Positions 17,972-29,166 of a DNA stretch of 64,000 nucleotides are shown piece by piece. The notes beneath the pieces were generated by a model, which was given only the letters and a program-made list of their open reading frames with translations, searched no databases and was not told the DNA's origin. This stretch comes from JAUQQI01 sp040289115 (GTDB taxonomy: Bacteria; Chloroflexota; Dehalococcoidia; JAUQQI01), in contig PSKS01000001.1 in NCBI GenBank assembly GCA_040289115.1, positions 77,844-141,843 of the forward strand, read 5' to 3'. The position numbers and the translations under genes were made by a program. Position 1 is the stretch's first letter; every line of letters begins with the position of its first letter.

Positions 17972-17982
17972 GGAGTGAACCG

Positions 17983-19113
17983 ATGGACCTTGCCCTAACC
18001 GAACAGCAGGAGATGCTCAAATCCACCGCCCGTACCTTCCTGGAACGGGAGTGCCCCCGCCAGCTTCTGCTGGAGCTGGACCGGACCGAAACGGGCATGT
18101 CTCCCGCCCTCTGGAGTCAGTTGGCCCGGATGGGCTGGTTGGGGCTGGCGATTCCGGCCGAGTACGGGGGCGAAGGCGCCGGCCTGTTGGACACTGCTGT
18201 GGTCTACGAGCAGCTAGGCCGGGGACCCCTGGGTGGCCCCCACTTCAGCTCGGCCGTCCTGGGCGCCCTGATAGTTCTCGAGTGCGGCACCGAGGACCAG
18301 CGGCGGGAAATCTTGCCCCGGGTGGCCTCCGGCGAGCAGATTCTCGCCGTGGTCTACACCGAGCCCGACTACGGGTGGGGGCCCGAGTCCGTCAAAATGA
18401 CGGCCCGCCGGGACGGCCACGACTACATCCTGGACGGGGTGAAGCTGTTCGTCCACGACGCCGCAGCCGCCACCCACCTGCTGTGCGTGGCCCGCACCGA
18501 CCAGGGCTCTGACCCAACGGCCGGGCTTACGGTCTTTCTGGTCGACCGAACCGAGCCCGGCGTCGCCGTGAGGACCCTTCCAGGCTTCATATCGGGCCTG
18601 GGCGAGGTCCGGTTTGAGGCCGTCCGGGTGCCCCAATGGGCCGTCCTGGGGGAGACTGGGGTCGCCTGGCAGGGCTTAAGTCGGGCCTTCTTAAGGGCGA
18701 TCCCGGTGCTGTGCGCCTACAAGGTTGGGGGTATGGAGGCCGTCTTCGAGCTGGCCGTAAGCTACAGCCAGACCCGGGTGCAGTTCGGACAGCCCATCGG
18801 CCGGTTCCAGCGGGTTCAGGACCACATCATCGACATCGTGAACCACCTGGACGCCGCCCGCTGGGCAACCTACGAGGCCATCTGGAAGCTGGAAACGGGA
18901 CGGCCCGCCGAGGCTTCGGTCCACTTGGCCAAGGCGGTTGCCAGCGAGGGGTTCTACCGGGCGTGCAACTCCTGCCACGAGGTCCACGCCGGCATCGGGG
19001 TCGTCCGCAACTACGGCCTGGTCCTCTACACCAAGGCCTCCCGAAGCCTTTACAGTTACCTGGGTGACCCCAAGTTCCACAAGCGGCGGCTGGCCGCCGC
19101 CTTAGAGCTTTAG
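17983..19113 (+). CDS. Acyl-CoA dehydrogenase, second diverged subunit
   Basis: 376 residues. Seen: LTEQQEMLKSTARTFLERECP at the N-terminus, IPAEYGGEGAGLLDTAVVYEQLGRG, AVVYTEPDYGWGPESVKM where the canonical TEPxAGSD is degraded (TEPDYGWGP), and YSQTRVQFGQPIGRFQRVQDHI. The altered flavin/substrate loop matches the non-canonical partner of an alpha2beta2 acyl-CoA dehydrogenase. GAGGAG lies upstream of the ATG. It probably forms a heteromer with the preceding gene product. Confidence 0.9.
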   Translation: MDLALTEQQEMLKSTARTFLERECPRQLLLELDRTETGMSPALWSQLARMGWLGLAIPAEYGGEGAGLLDTAVVYEQLGRGPLGGPHFSSAVLGALIVLECGTEDQRREILPRVASGEQILAVVYTEPDYGWGPESVKMTARRDGHDYILDGVKLFVHDAAAATHLLCVARTDQGSDPTAGLTVFLVDRTEPGVAVRTLPGFISGLGEVRFEAVRVPQWAVLGETGVAWQGLSRAFLRAIPVLCAYKVGGMEAVFELAVSYSQTRVQFGQPIGRFQRVQDHIIDIVNHLDAARWATYEAIWKLETGRPAEASVHLAKAVASEGFYRACNSCHEVHAGIGVVRNYGLVLYTKASRSLYSYLGDPKFHKRRLAAALEL

Positions 19114-19120
19114 ACGCGGC

Positions 19121-19978
19121 CTAACGACCGATAAATTTGGGGGGCCGCTTTTCCAGGAAGGCTTGGACGCCCTCCCGGTGGTCGTGGGTATCCCGGGCGA
19201 CCTCCTGAATGACCCCGGCTACCCGCATGCTCTCTTCGAAGGTGCTGTGGAGGGAGTAGTGGACTAGCCATTTGATGAGGCCCATGGCGTAGGTGGGGCC
19301 GCTGGCCAGCCGCTTCGCCAGCCCCAGCACCTCTTCCATCAGCCGCTCGTGGGGCACGACCCGGCTAACCAGGCCGATGCGCAGGGCGGTTTCGGAGTCA
19401 ATGATGTCGCCGGTGTACTGCATGTAAAAGGTGTGGCTGAGGCCGACCATCCGGGGCAGCTGCCAGCAGCTGCCGTCGGCCGGGATGAGCCCCCGCTGGA
19501 TAAAGGTTTCCGAAAGGCCGGCCCGCTCCGAGGCGATCCGGATATCGCAGGATAGGGCGATGCCCAGGCCCAGGCCCATCGCGTAGCCGTTGACGGCCGC
19601 GATGGAAGGCTTCTGAAGCCGATGCAGCCGGACGGGCAGGTTGCGGACGTCGTAGAAGCCGGGGCTTTCAGCCGGGGTCTCTTTTAGCCGCCGCTCGATT
19701 TCATCCCAGGGTCTTGCTGCCAGCTCGGGACGGCCCCGGACCGCCTCCCGCTCCTCGACCGTCCGGGCCATGCCCCGGACGTTGGCCCCAGAGCAAAAGG
19801 CCGGGTCCCGGCCGGTAATCACCAGGCAGCGGAGGTTCGCGTCGGCCTCGAACCGGTCAAGCTCGGCGCTGATTTCGGCGTACATTTCCGGGCCGATGGC
19901 GTTGCGGGTTTTCGGGTCATCCAGCGTAATAATCAGAACGCCGTCGTGCTCCTCAACCTGGATCAGCTGGTAGGCCAC
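19121..19978 (-). CDS. Enoyl-CoA hydratase/isomerase family protein
   Basis: 285 residues of the crotonase fold. Seen: LIITLDDPKTRNAIGPEMYAE, the oxyanion-hole strand DPAFCSGANVRGMA, and KPSIAAVNGYAMGLGLGIALSCDIRIAS with FIQRGLIPADGSCWQLPRMVG. It hydrates or isomerises enoyl-CoA, a likely next step after the acyl-CoA dehydrogenases that converge on it 7 nt away. The GTG at 19978 is chosen because GGAGGGGACATC precedes it; the frame extends upstream to 20044 without support. Confidence 0.9.
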   Translation of the reverse strand: MAYQLIQVEEHDGVLIITLDDPKTRNAIGPEMYAEISAELDRFEADANLRCLVITGRDPAFCSGANVRGMARTVEEREAVRGRPELAARPWDEIERRLKETPAESPGFYDVRNLPVRLHRLQKPSIAAVNGYAMGLGLGIALSCDIRIASERAGLSETFIQRGLIPADGSCWQLPRMVGLSHTFYMQYTGDIIDSETALRIGLVSRVVPHERLMEEVLGLAKRLASGPTYAMGLIKWLVHYSLHSTFEESMRVAGVIQEVARDTHDHREGVQAFLEKRPPKFIGR

Positions 19979-20189
19979 GATGTCCCCTCCTTCAGGCGGG
20001 ATGATGCCGCATGGAGGATAAGCGCCGGCCATCGCGGCTGTCAAGCCGGGCCGCCCCGTGCTAGGGAACTTCCCAGTTATTTTTAGAGTTATTACCAGTG
20101 ACCGCTGGCCTTTTTGTCGGGCCGTACGGCCACGCGCCCTCCAGACCGCCTGCTAATCAGGCCGGCAACAAGACTGGCAATCCTTAAGG

Positions 20190-22220
20190 TCAGTTCGGGC
20201 ACGTAAGCTTATACACTTCCGTGGCCTGGTCCTCGAAGGACGGTTCCAGGCATCGAGGTACCAGGTCGTAAAGCAGGCGAACCGACCGCCTGAACCAGCC
20301 CTTCGGGTCGTGCTCTGACAAGAACTCCACGTCCGGTCGGCTCACTAGGACGTGGGTTATTCCCATGGACTTGAGGGTTTCAACAAGCCGCTCCGGTTCA
20401 AAGGCGGCCAGCATGGCCAGCCGGGTCCAGGTGAACTGGTCAGCCTCGGGCCAGCAGGTGGTCGGACAGTAATAGTGGCGGGCATCCCCCACCAGAAGCA
20501 CCCGGCTGTCGGCAGGCAGGGAGCGTATAAAGTTAAGGGCCCGGAATCCCGGCAGCATCCTCGTCAGGTAGCTTTCTTTGCTTTCGTACCCGATGATGAC
20601 CGACCAATGCGAGGATGAAAAGATAAAACGGCCGTAAACGAAGGCAATATAGGCCGCCAACACGACGGCCGACCATATGGCGGTCCCCCCAGCAATGCGC
20701 CGTAGTTGGGGCGGATTTGCCCGCCCGATGGCCCCGACCAGCAGAACGCACAGCACAACTAGGGCCGGGATCAGGAACCGGACCTGCTGGGCGCTAAAAA
20801 ACCAGGCCACGGTTCGGACGCCGAAAAATCCCATGATTTCTAGCGGGGGTCGCCGCGTAAGGAAGATTGCAAAGGGCGCCAGCACTATCAAAGCCGCGGG
20901 CGGCAGAATCAACCCAAACCGAATTGGGGATGTAAAGAGGGCGACCGGCAACTGCAATAGGCCCGTGACCGTTTTGGGCAGCCCGTAACCATCCACCAAG
21001 TATTCAGTGAGGAGCTGCATGCGTAGGCCGGCGTCCTGGTCGGGCGCATCTCCGGCGTAGGGGAAAAGCGGGTGCCCGAACCAGGACCAGTTCTTGGCGT
21101 ACCAGGGAAATACAATCGCAAAACCTAGCAGGACTGCGCCAAGAATTCCAACCGGAGTAACCGGCGGGGCGGCGATGCCGCCCCGCATGAGCCGTAATCC
21201 GAGCCCCACAGCGAGCGCAACCCCAACTGCCACTGCCCCAGCCGCAGCAGTCCCCTTCGTCGCCAGTCCGAGCCCGAGATAAAGGCTTAACAACTTTAAA
21301 TTCAGCCCCCGGCTGCTTGTAATGTGCCTGGCAACCAGCTCAAGGGCCAGGAGTTCAAAGCAGGAAACCGTGAAGTCGGTAGCAGCCTGGGTTGCAAGAA
21401 AAACAAACTGGCCCATTGTCAGAAGGGCTACGGGGATAACCCAGGCTGTGGCCTGCGAGTAGACTACGCCCAGCGCATACCCGCTAGCCAACACGAATAG
21501 CCCGAATGTACCGTGGAGCAGCCGGGGCACCGTGTCGTTGCCTAGGGCCAGAGGAAAAACATAAAGCAGGTCGCCGGCAAAGGCATAGTTGGCCGGCCAG
21601 TTGAACGGCTCGGGGTAGATGCGACCGGCCTGTAGAAATAGCCTGGGGCCTTCCAAGTGGTACCAGAGGTCATCGTAACCGGTGGGCGGTGTCAGGGCCA
21701 GGGTCAGGGTTACAAAGGCGAGGGTCCCGTAAATAGTCCCCAGGACCACACTTCGGGCTAAGCCTTGGACACTGGCGAGGGTGGTCAGCAGCGCCCGAAA
21801 ATCGGTCAGGGCCAGACGGATGGCCGGTGAGGTGACCACAGCAGTCAGGCCCAGTGCCACTAATAGCCCCTCAGCCCGCAGAAATCCAACCAGCCCGAGG
21901 GTAAGTGGAATAAAACCCAGGAGGCCAAGTCCGGCGGGGAGGCCGAACCTGAGCCGGTCGGCGGGGTGGTCGGCCTCGAAACCCGCCAGGCGCAGGGCAT
22001 TATAGCCGACACCGGCCCCCACCGCCAGCAGGTAGGCCCAGAGGACGAGGGCGAAGGCCGCATCGGCCAGGGCACGGGGGCCGGTCTCAGTCATGCCCCG
22101 CTCGGGCAGAATCAGCCGCCAGCTGACGAGCAGACCTAGAATCAGGGGCGGAAGAAGACCCTCAGGGGAAGCAATTCGGGGGCGGGCCCAAGCGCGGATG
22201 GCACCGTTCAGGCGAGACAT
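20190..22220 (-). CDS. Polytopic membrane protein, GT-C glycosyltransferase-like
   Basis: 676 residues with a dozen or more transmembrane segments and a C-terminal soluble part. Seen: after the first helices, TGYDDLWYHLEGPRLFLQAGRI, an Asp-Asp/His loop resembling the catalytic first loop of ArnT/PMT-like GT-C enzymes, and near the end ITHVLVSRPDVEFLSEHDPKGWF. The donor would be a polyprenyl-linked sugar; this is inference. The ATG at 22220 is chosen because an upstream extension would run through the rRNA operon terminator (22284-22318). TATAAT lies just 5' of this start. Base use is slightly lower in GC than its neighbours. Confidence 0.7.
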   Translation of the reverse strand: MSRLNGAIRAWARPRIASPEGLLPPLILGLLVSWRLILPERGMTETGPRALADAAFALVLWAYLLAVGAGVGYNALRLAGFEADHPADRLRFGLPAGLGLLGFIPLTLGLVGFLRAEGLLVALGLTAVVTSPAIRLALTDFRALLTTLASVQGLARSVVLGTIYGTLAFVTLTLALTPPTGYDDLWYHLEGPRLFLQAGRIYPEPFNWPANYAFAGDLLYVFPLALGNDTVPRLLHGTFGLFVLASGYALGVVYSQATAWVIPVALLTMGQFVFLATQAATDFTVSCFELLALELVARHITSSRGLNLKLLSLYLGLGLATKGTAAAGAVAVGVALAVGLGLRLMRGGIAAPPVTPVGILGAVLLGFAIVFPWYAKNWSWFGHPLFPYAGDAPDQDAGLRMQLLTEYLVDGYGLPKTVTGLLQLPVALFTSPIRFGLILPPAALIVLAPFAIFLTRRPPLEIMGFFGVRTVAWFFSAQQVRFLIPALVVLCVLLVGAIGRANPPQLRRIAGGTAIWSAVVLAAYIAFVYGRFIFSSSHWSVIIGYESKESYLTRMLPGFRALNFIRSLPADSRVLLVGDARHYYCPTTCWPEADQFTWTRLAMLAAFEPERLVETLKSMGITHVLVSRPDVEFLSEHDPKGWFRRSVRLLYDLVPRCLEPSFEDQATEVYKLTCPN

Positions 22221-22283
22221 CCTTTGGGAGATTATACTGGGGAACAGGCGGTGGGGTAACGGTGCGAAAGTATTAAGGCCGAA

Positions 22284-22318
22284 GAAAAAGGCCCCGACCC
22301 CACTAAGGTGTCGGGGCA
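22284..22318 (-). terminator. Rho-independent terminator of the rRNA operon
   Basis: On the minus strand, stem GCCCCGAC (22310-22317) with GTCGGGGC (22291-22298), extended by ACC/GGG, then a T-rich run CTTTTTC. It lies about 65 nt beyond the 23S 3' end with no 5S gene in between. Confidence 0.85.
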
Positions 22319-22321
22319 GGT

Positions 22322-22353
22322 CGCGCCCGAACAACTGAACAGGAGACAAGTTC
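22322..22353 (-). other. 3' arm of the 23S rRNA processing stem
   Basis: This stretch is complementary, with few mismatches, to 26147-26177 on the 5' side of 23S (shared core AACAACTGAACAGGAG). The two arms would bring the ends of the 23S precursor together for RNase III-type cleavage, as in other bacteria. Confidence 0.75.
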
Positions 22354-22509
22354 GCAAGAGCCGGGGGAAGAGAATAGCGGGGCCAAGCCCTCGGCCATTA
22401 GTACCGGTCAGCTCAACCCCTTGCGGGGCTTACACCTCCGGCCTATCAAGCAGGTAGTCTCCCTGCGGCCTTACCCGGTTAACCCGGTGGGAGGCCTCAT
22501 CTTGGGGAG

Positions 22510-22542
<33 letters not shown>

Positions 22543-22658
22543 CGTCCGGACATGGCTACCCGGCGCTGCCCCTGGCGGGACAACCGGTACACCAGAGGTC
22601 CGTCCACTCCGGTCCTCTCGTACTAGGAGCAGCCCCCCTCAAGCCTCCTGCGCCCACG

Positions 22659-22702
<44 letters not shown>

Positions 22703-22762
22703 ACGTGCCCCTTTAATGGGCGAACAGACCAACCCTTGGGACCTGCTTCAGCCCCAGGATGG

Positions 22763-22819
<57 letters not shown>

Positions 22820-22820
22820 C

Positions 22821-22851
<31 letters not shown>

Positions 22852-23306
22852 ATAAGCCACGGCCCTTCCACACGGAACCGTGGGATCACTTAGCCCGGCT
22901 TTCGCCCCTGCTCGGCTTGTGAGCCTCACAGTCAAGCCCCCTTCTGCCTATGCACTCAGCGGCCGATTTCCATCCGGCCTGAGGGGACCTTTGGGCGCCT
23001 CCGTTACCTTTTAGGAGGCAGCCGCCCCAGCCAAACTGCCCACCAGGCACTGTCCCCCGGCCGGCTAACGGCCGGGGTTAGAACCAAGATTGGGGAAGGG
23101 TGGTATTTCACCGGCGCCTCCACCTCCCCCGCAAGGGAGGCTTCTCAGGCTCCCACCTATCCTACGCATCCCCAACCCCGATCCAATGCCAAGCTGCAGT
23201 AAAGCTCCACGGGGTCTATTTGTCCCGCCGCGGGTAAGCCGCATCTTCACGGCTAGTTCAATTTCGCCGGGTCCCCCCTCGAGACACCGGCCAGCTCGTT
23301 ACGCTA

Positions 23307-24094
<788 letters not shown>

Positions 24095-24104
24095 TGGGGC
24101 TCAT

Positions 24105-24136
<32 letters not shown>

Positions 24137-24873
24137 AGCGTCGCCCCCTATACGTCGGCTTTCGCCTTGAGCAGGGAGCTGTGTTTTTGTTAAACAGTCG
24201 GCTGGCCCTGTTATCTGCGACCCCCTCGGGCTCCGGAGGCGAGCTCCTTCACCCTACCGGGGCACCCCTTCTCCCGAAGTTACGGGGTCAAGTTGCCGAG
24301 TTCCTTAAGGGGGGGTAGCCCGAACGCCTGACGGCTCTCACCGTCGCCCACCAGTGTCGGTTTGCGGTACGGGCACCTTTGGCCTGGCTAGGGGCTTTTC
24401 TCGGCAGTGTGGGCTCAGCCCAGTTGGCCTTGGCAATGCCGCGGCCTCCCATTCGCCTCTCACCTTAACGCCCGGACGGATTTACCTGCCCGGGCACGGC
24501 TACCGGCTTAGACGCGGCTCCAACCCCGCGCTGGGCCTACCCTCCTGCGTCACCCCATCGCTCATAGCGGCCGCCGGTGGCACGGGATTATTAACCCGTT
24601 GTCCATCGCCTACGGCTTTCGCCCTCGGCTTAGGCCCGGCTAACCCTACGCCGATTAACGTTGCGTAGGAAACCTTGGGCTTACGGCGGGCGCGTTTTTC
24701 ACGCGCCTTTACGCTACTCATGCCGGCATTCTCACTTCCGCACGCTCCAGCGGTCCTCACGGTCCGCCTTCACCGCGGTGCGGAACGCTCCCCTACCGCC
24801 CCGGACCTGACGGTCCGAGACCCGCAGCTTCGGCACCAGGCTTAAGCCCCGAGTAATTTTCGGCGCAGGGTCG

Positions 24874-24940
<67 letters not shown>

Positions 24941-25546
24941 AAGCGACCCCACTTCCTTTACCACTTAGCCTGGATTTGGGGGCCTTAGCTGGCGGTCTGG
25001 GCTGTTTCCCTCTCGACCATGGAGCTTATCCCCCACGGTCTCACTCCCGGGCTTTGGAGTCGGGCCATTAGTGGTTTGGGTGGGGTCGGTAGCCTCGACG
25101 GCCCCTAGCCCAACCAGAGCCCTACCTGCCCGACTGAACACCCAAGGCTGCACCTAAATGCATTTCGGGGAGAACCAGCTATCTCCGGGTTCGGTTGGCA
25201 TATCACCCCTACCCACAGCTCATCCCACGGTTTTGCATCACCGACGGGTTCGGGCCTCCACGGGAGGGTTAGTCCCGCTTCACCCTGGCCATGGGTAGCT
25301 CACCCGGTTTCGGGTCTAATCCCGGCGACCCGGCCAGCCCTTTCGGGCCAGCCAACGCCCTGTTCGGACTCGGTTTCCCTACGGCTCCGGGGCTCCAGCC
25401 CCTTAACCTGAGGCCACCGAGATTAACTCGCCGGCTCATTCTTCAATAGGCACGCCGTCAGACCGCCCCGGCCCCAAAGGGCCGGAACATGGTCCTCCGA
25501 CTGCTTGTAGGCGCACGGTTTCAGGCTCTATTTCACTCCCCTCACC

Positions 25547-25577
<31 letters not shown>

Positions 25578-26146
25578 CGTGCACTATCGGTCACCAAGGG
25601 TATTTAGCCTTGGAGGGTGGTCCCCCCTGCTTCCCACGGGATTTCACGTGTCCCATGGTACTCAGGCTCACCGGCCGGAGCCTCCCCCTTTCGCCTACGG
25701 GGCTTTCACCCTCTCTGGCGGCCCATTCCAGGGTCCTTCGGCTAGGGTTCGGTTTGTAACTCCGCGGGAGGTCGGCAGCCCTCCCTGCCGGGGCCTACAA
25801 CCCCGCCGGGACATAGGCCTGCCGGCCACTAAGTCCCGACGGTTTGGGCTTTTCCCCGTTCGCTCGCCGCTACTTGGGGAATCTCGGTTGATTTCTTTTC
25901 CTCGGGGTACTAAGATGTTTCAGTTCCCCCGCTTGCCCTCGCCACCCTATGGATTCAGGTGGCGATGCCCGGGCATTACCCCGGGCGGGTTTCCCCATTC
26001 GGGAATCCCCGGATCAACGCCTGCTTGGCGGCTCCCCGGGGCTTATCGCAGCCTAGCCACGCCCTTCATCGGCCCTTGGTGCCAAGGCATCCACCGTGCG
26101 CCCTTAGTAGCTTGGCCACGCCAGGCGCTCTTCCCTCGGCAAAATT

Positions 26147-26177
26147 GAACTTGCTCCTGTTCAGTTGTTAAGGTGCG
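26147..26177 (-). other. 5' arm of the 23S rRNA processing stem
   Basis: Pairs with 22322-22353 around the mature 23S; see that entry for the shared core. A related sequence (CACCTTGACAACTGAATAG on the minus strand) lies upstream of 16S near 28050-28070, as expected for leader and spacer boxA-like regions. Confidence 0.75.
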
Positions 26178-26214
26178 ACCGAAAAACCGGACGGGCTCAA
26201 AGCTTGCCCGTCGG

Positions 26215-26288
26215 TGGGGCTCCGTGGACTCGAACCACGGACCTCGGTCTTATCAGGACCGCGCTCTAACCACCTGAGCTAGAGCCCC
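26215..26288 (-). tRNA. tRNA-Ile (anticodon GAU)
   Basis: 74 nt in the 16S-23S spacer. Acceptor stem GGGGCTC/GAGCCCC with discriminator A, D arm GCTC/GAGC, anticodon stem CGGTC/GACCG with loop CTGATAA (GAU), T arm CGTGG TTCGAGT CCACG. The genome does not encode the full CCA end (CCG follows). Single spacer tRNA; no tRNA-Ala. Confidence 0.96.
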
Positions 26289-26311
26289 CCGACGCCCCTT
26301 GACCGCTGAAA

Positions 26312-26323
26312 AGTGGGAGGAAG
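26312..26323 (-). other. 3' arm of the 16S rRNA processing stem
   Basis: Minus-strand CTTCCTCCCACT here is exactly complementary to AGTGGGAGGAAG at 28039-28050 upstream of 16S, a 12-bp stem enclosing the 16S precursor. Confidence 0.7.
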
Positions 26324-26455
26324 TACTTAGCTCCCGCACGACCAGACAAGGCTTTTAACGCCAGGCACCGGCCAGGCCGGTAGCCTGACGACCGACCTAG
26401 GAGTCGCAGTCAGCGGCCCCGGCGCAGGGCAGGGGCCCCGGCTGCGGACACTCCC

Positions 26456-27977
<1,522 letters not shown>

Positions 27978-28088
27978 ACCAAATTCAACCTTCGAGTTTG
28001 TCCTGGTAGTCAGTTTGGTCGGAATTAACGGGAGCGTCCTTCCTCCCACTATTCAGTTGTCAAGGTGCGCCTTCCAACCGCAATCTTG

Positions 28089-28117
28089 ATTTTAGCAGTC
28101 CCGGCCGCAGCTGTCAA
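28089..28117 (-). promoter_or_regulatory. rRNA operon promoter P2
   Basis: On the minus strand TTGACA (28117-28112), 17-bp spacer, TAAAAT (28094-28089). Near-consensus, about 110 nt upstream of 16S. Confidence 0.85.
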
Positions 28118-28216
28118 TACCACCGGCCGGCCAACTGCCTTCGCCAACGGGAATCAACTTTGCGAGGCTCGTCCCCGGCCAGGCCTTAACCTATCTTCCA
28201 GGCCCGACCACCCACT

Positions 28217-28245
28217 AATATATCAGGTCGGCCCAGCCCTGTCAA
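28217..28245 (-). promoter_or_regulatory. rRNA operon promoter P1
   Basis: On the minus strand TTGACA (28245-28240), 17-bp spacer, TATATT (28222-28217). Tandem with P2, 128 bp further upstream; two strong promoters are usual for rRNA operons. Confidence 0.85.
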
Positions 28246-28369
28246 GGGCCTGTATCAGGAAATTCTATCCCAGAGCTGGTGGGCCAAGGTTGTTAACATA
28301 AACGCTTTAGCCTTTTGTCAGCTTTGTCAACAACGGGGCAGGCGCCCCCCTTTGGACAGAAGGCGGTGT

Positions 28370-28796
28370 CTGCCTTAAAGACCGAACCCGAGGGCCGCCC
28401 CCAAAAGTGTCCTTTTTGCAGCTCGATTTACCTTAAGCGGCACGGTAGGTCCCCAAACCCGTCCGGGACCCGGCCCGAAGGGCTTGGTCGGGGTGACCCG
28501 GGCCGGTGAGACCGGTTTTACCGGCCAAAGGCTCGTGGTGCTGGCCGTGGTCGCTTGGACGAGGCCGAAGGGCCTGCACCAGGTCCATCGATGGGCCCTG
28601 GGGTTGGGAGCTCGACGGACCCGGAAGCTTTCCCGGGGGCTAGGCTCCGCAGCCGGTGGCGGTGGACCTGGGTGCAGGGAACCCCCTGGGCCCCGGTAGC
28701 CTGGCTCAAGCCCCTAATTAAGGCCAATGGGGTCCCAGTCATCGTGACCGACCGCAGTGAGGCTGGGGAAAGGGCCAAGCCTGTGCTTTATGTTTA
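28370..28796 (+). pseudogene. Possible degenerate transposase remnant
   Basis: One frame (28370-28460) reads a zinc-ribbon-like QKCPFCSSIYLKRHGR, as at the N-terminus of several transposase families; another frame near the end (28690-28795) reads LIKANGVPVIVTDRSEAGERA, resembling the Asp region of a DDE transposase. The two are out of frame and no inverted repeats were found, so this would be an old relic. No intact gene is seen between the rRNA promoters and tRNA-Ser. A 9-bp stem (ATTTGCGAG with CTTGCAAAT) follows near 28870-28900; its role is unknown. Confidence 0.25.
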
Positions 28797-28975
28797 AGGC
28801 CGGGTTTGACCCAGGCTTAAAGGTCCAGAGCCCCATGGGCTGGCTGGGGTTACTCTAACTGGCGACCTGCATTTGCGAGGCCAAAGTCTTGCAAATCCTG
28901 GTCCTTTGAGCGGGGGACCTAAGGCTTTATATTTCTCCCACCACCTCTGGGACAGAGCCTTACCCCAACGGAGGT

Positions 28976-29003
28976 TGCCGGGTTTGAGCTAAACTGCTAT
29001 AAT
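28976..29003 (+). promoter_or_regulatory. Promoter of tRNA-Ser
   Basis: TTGCCG at 28976-28981, 16-bp spacer, TATAAT at 28998-29003. The tRNA begins 19 nt after the -10 box. Confidence 0.7.
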
Positions 29004-29021
29004 CCGTCTTGGTAGCCGTCT

Positions 29022-29107
29022 GGAGGGTTCGCATAGCGGCTAGTGCGCCCGCCTGCTAAGCGGGTGGGGGAGTTTTCCCCTCGCGGGTTCGAGTCCCGCA
29101 CCCTCCG
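29022..29107 (+). tRNA. tRNA-Ser (anticodon GCU)
   Basis: 86 nt. Acceptor stem GGAGGGT/ACCCTCC with discriminator G, anticodon loop CTGCTAA (GCU), a long variable arm (GGGGGAGTTTTCCCC) and T arm GCGGG TTCGAGT CCCGC. CCA is not encoded. The long variable arm and G73 identify serine. Confidence 0.95.
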
Positions 29108-29166
29108 CCGCCGGCCCGTCCTTGCTCCCAGGGCGGGCCTTTTAACTGAAGGGTGGTTGCGGCATC

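Noticed and set aside
22221..22349. 43-residue N-terminal extension of the membrane glycosyltransferase-like gene
   Set aside because: The extension would translate the rRNA terminator hairpin; the ATG at 22220 is more natural.
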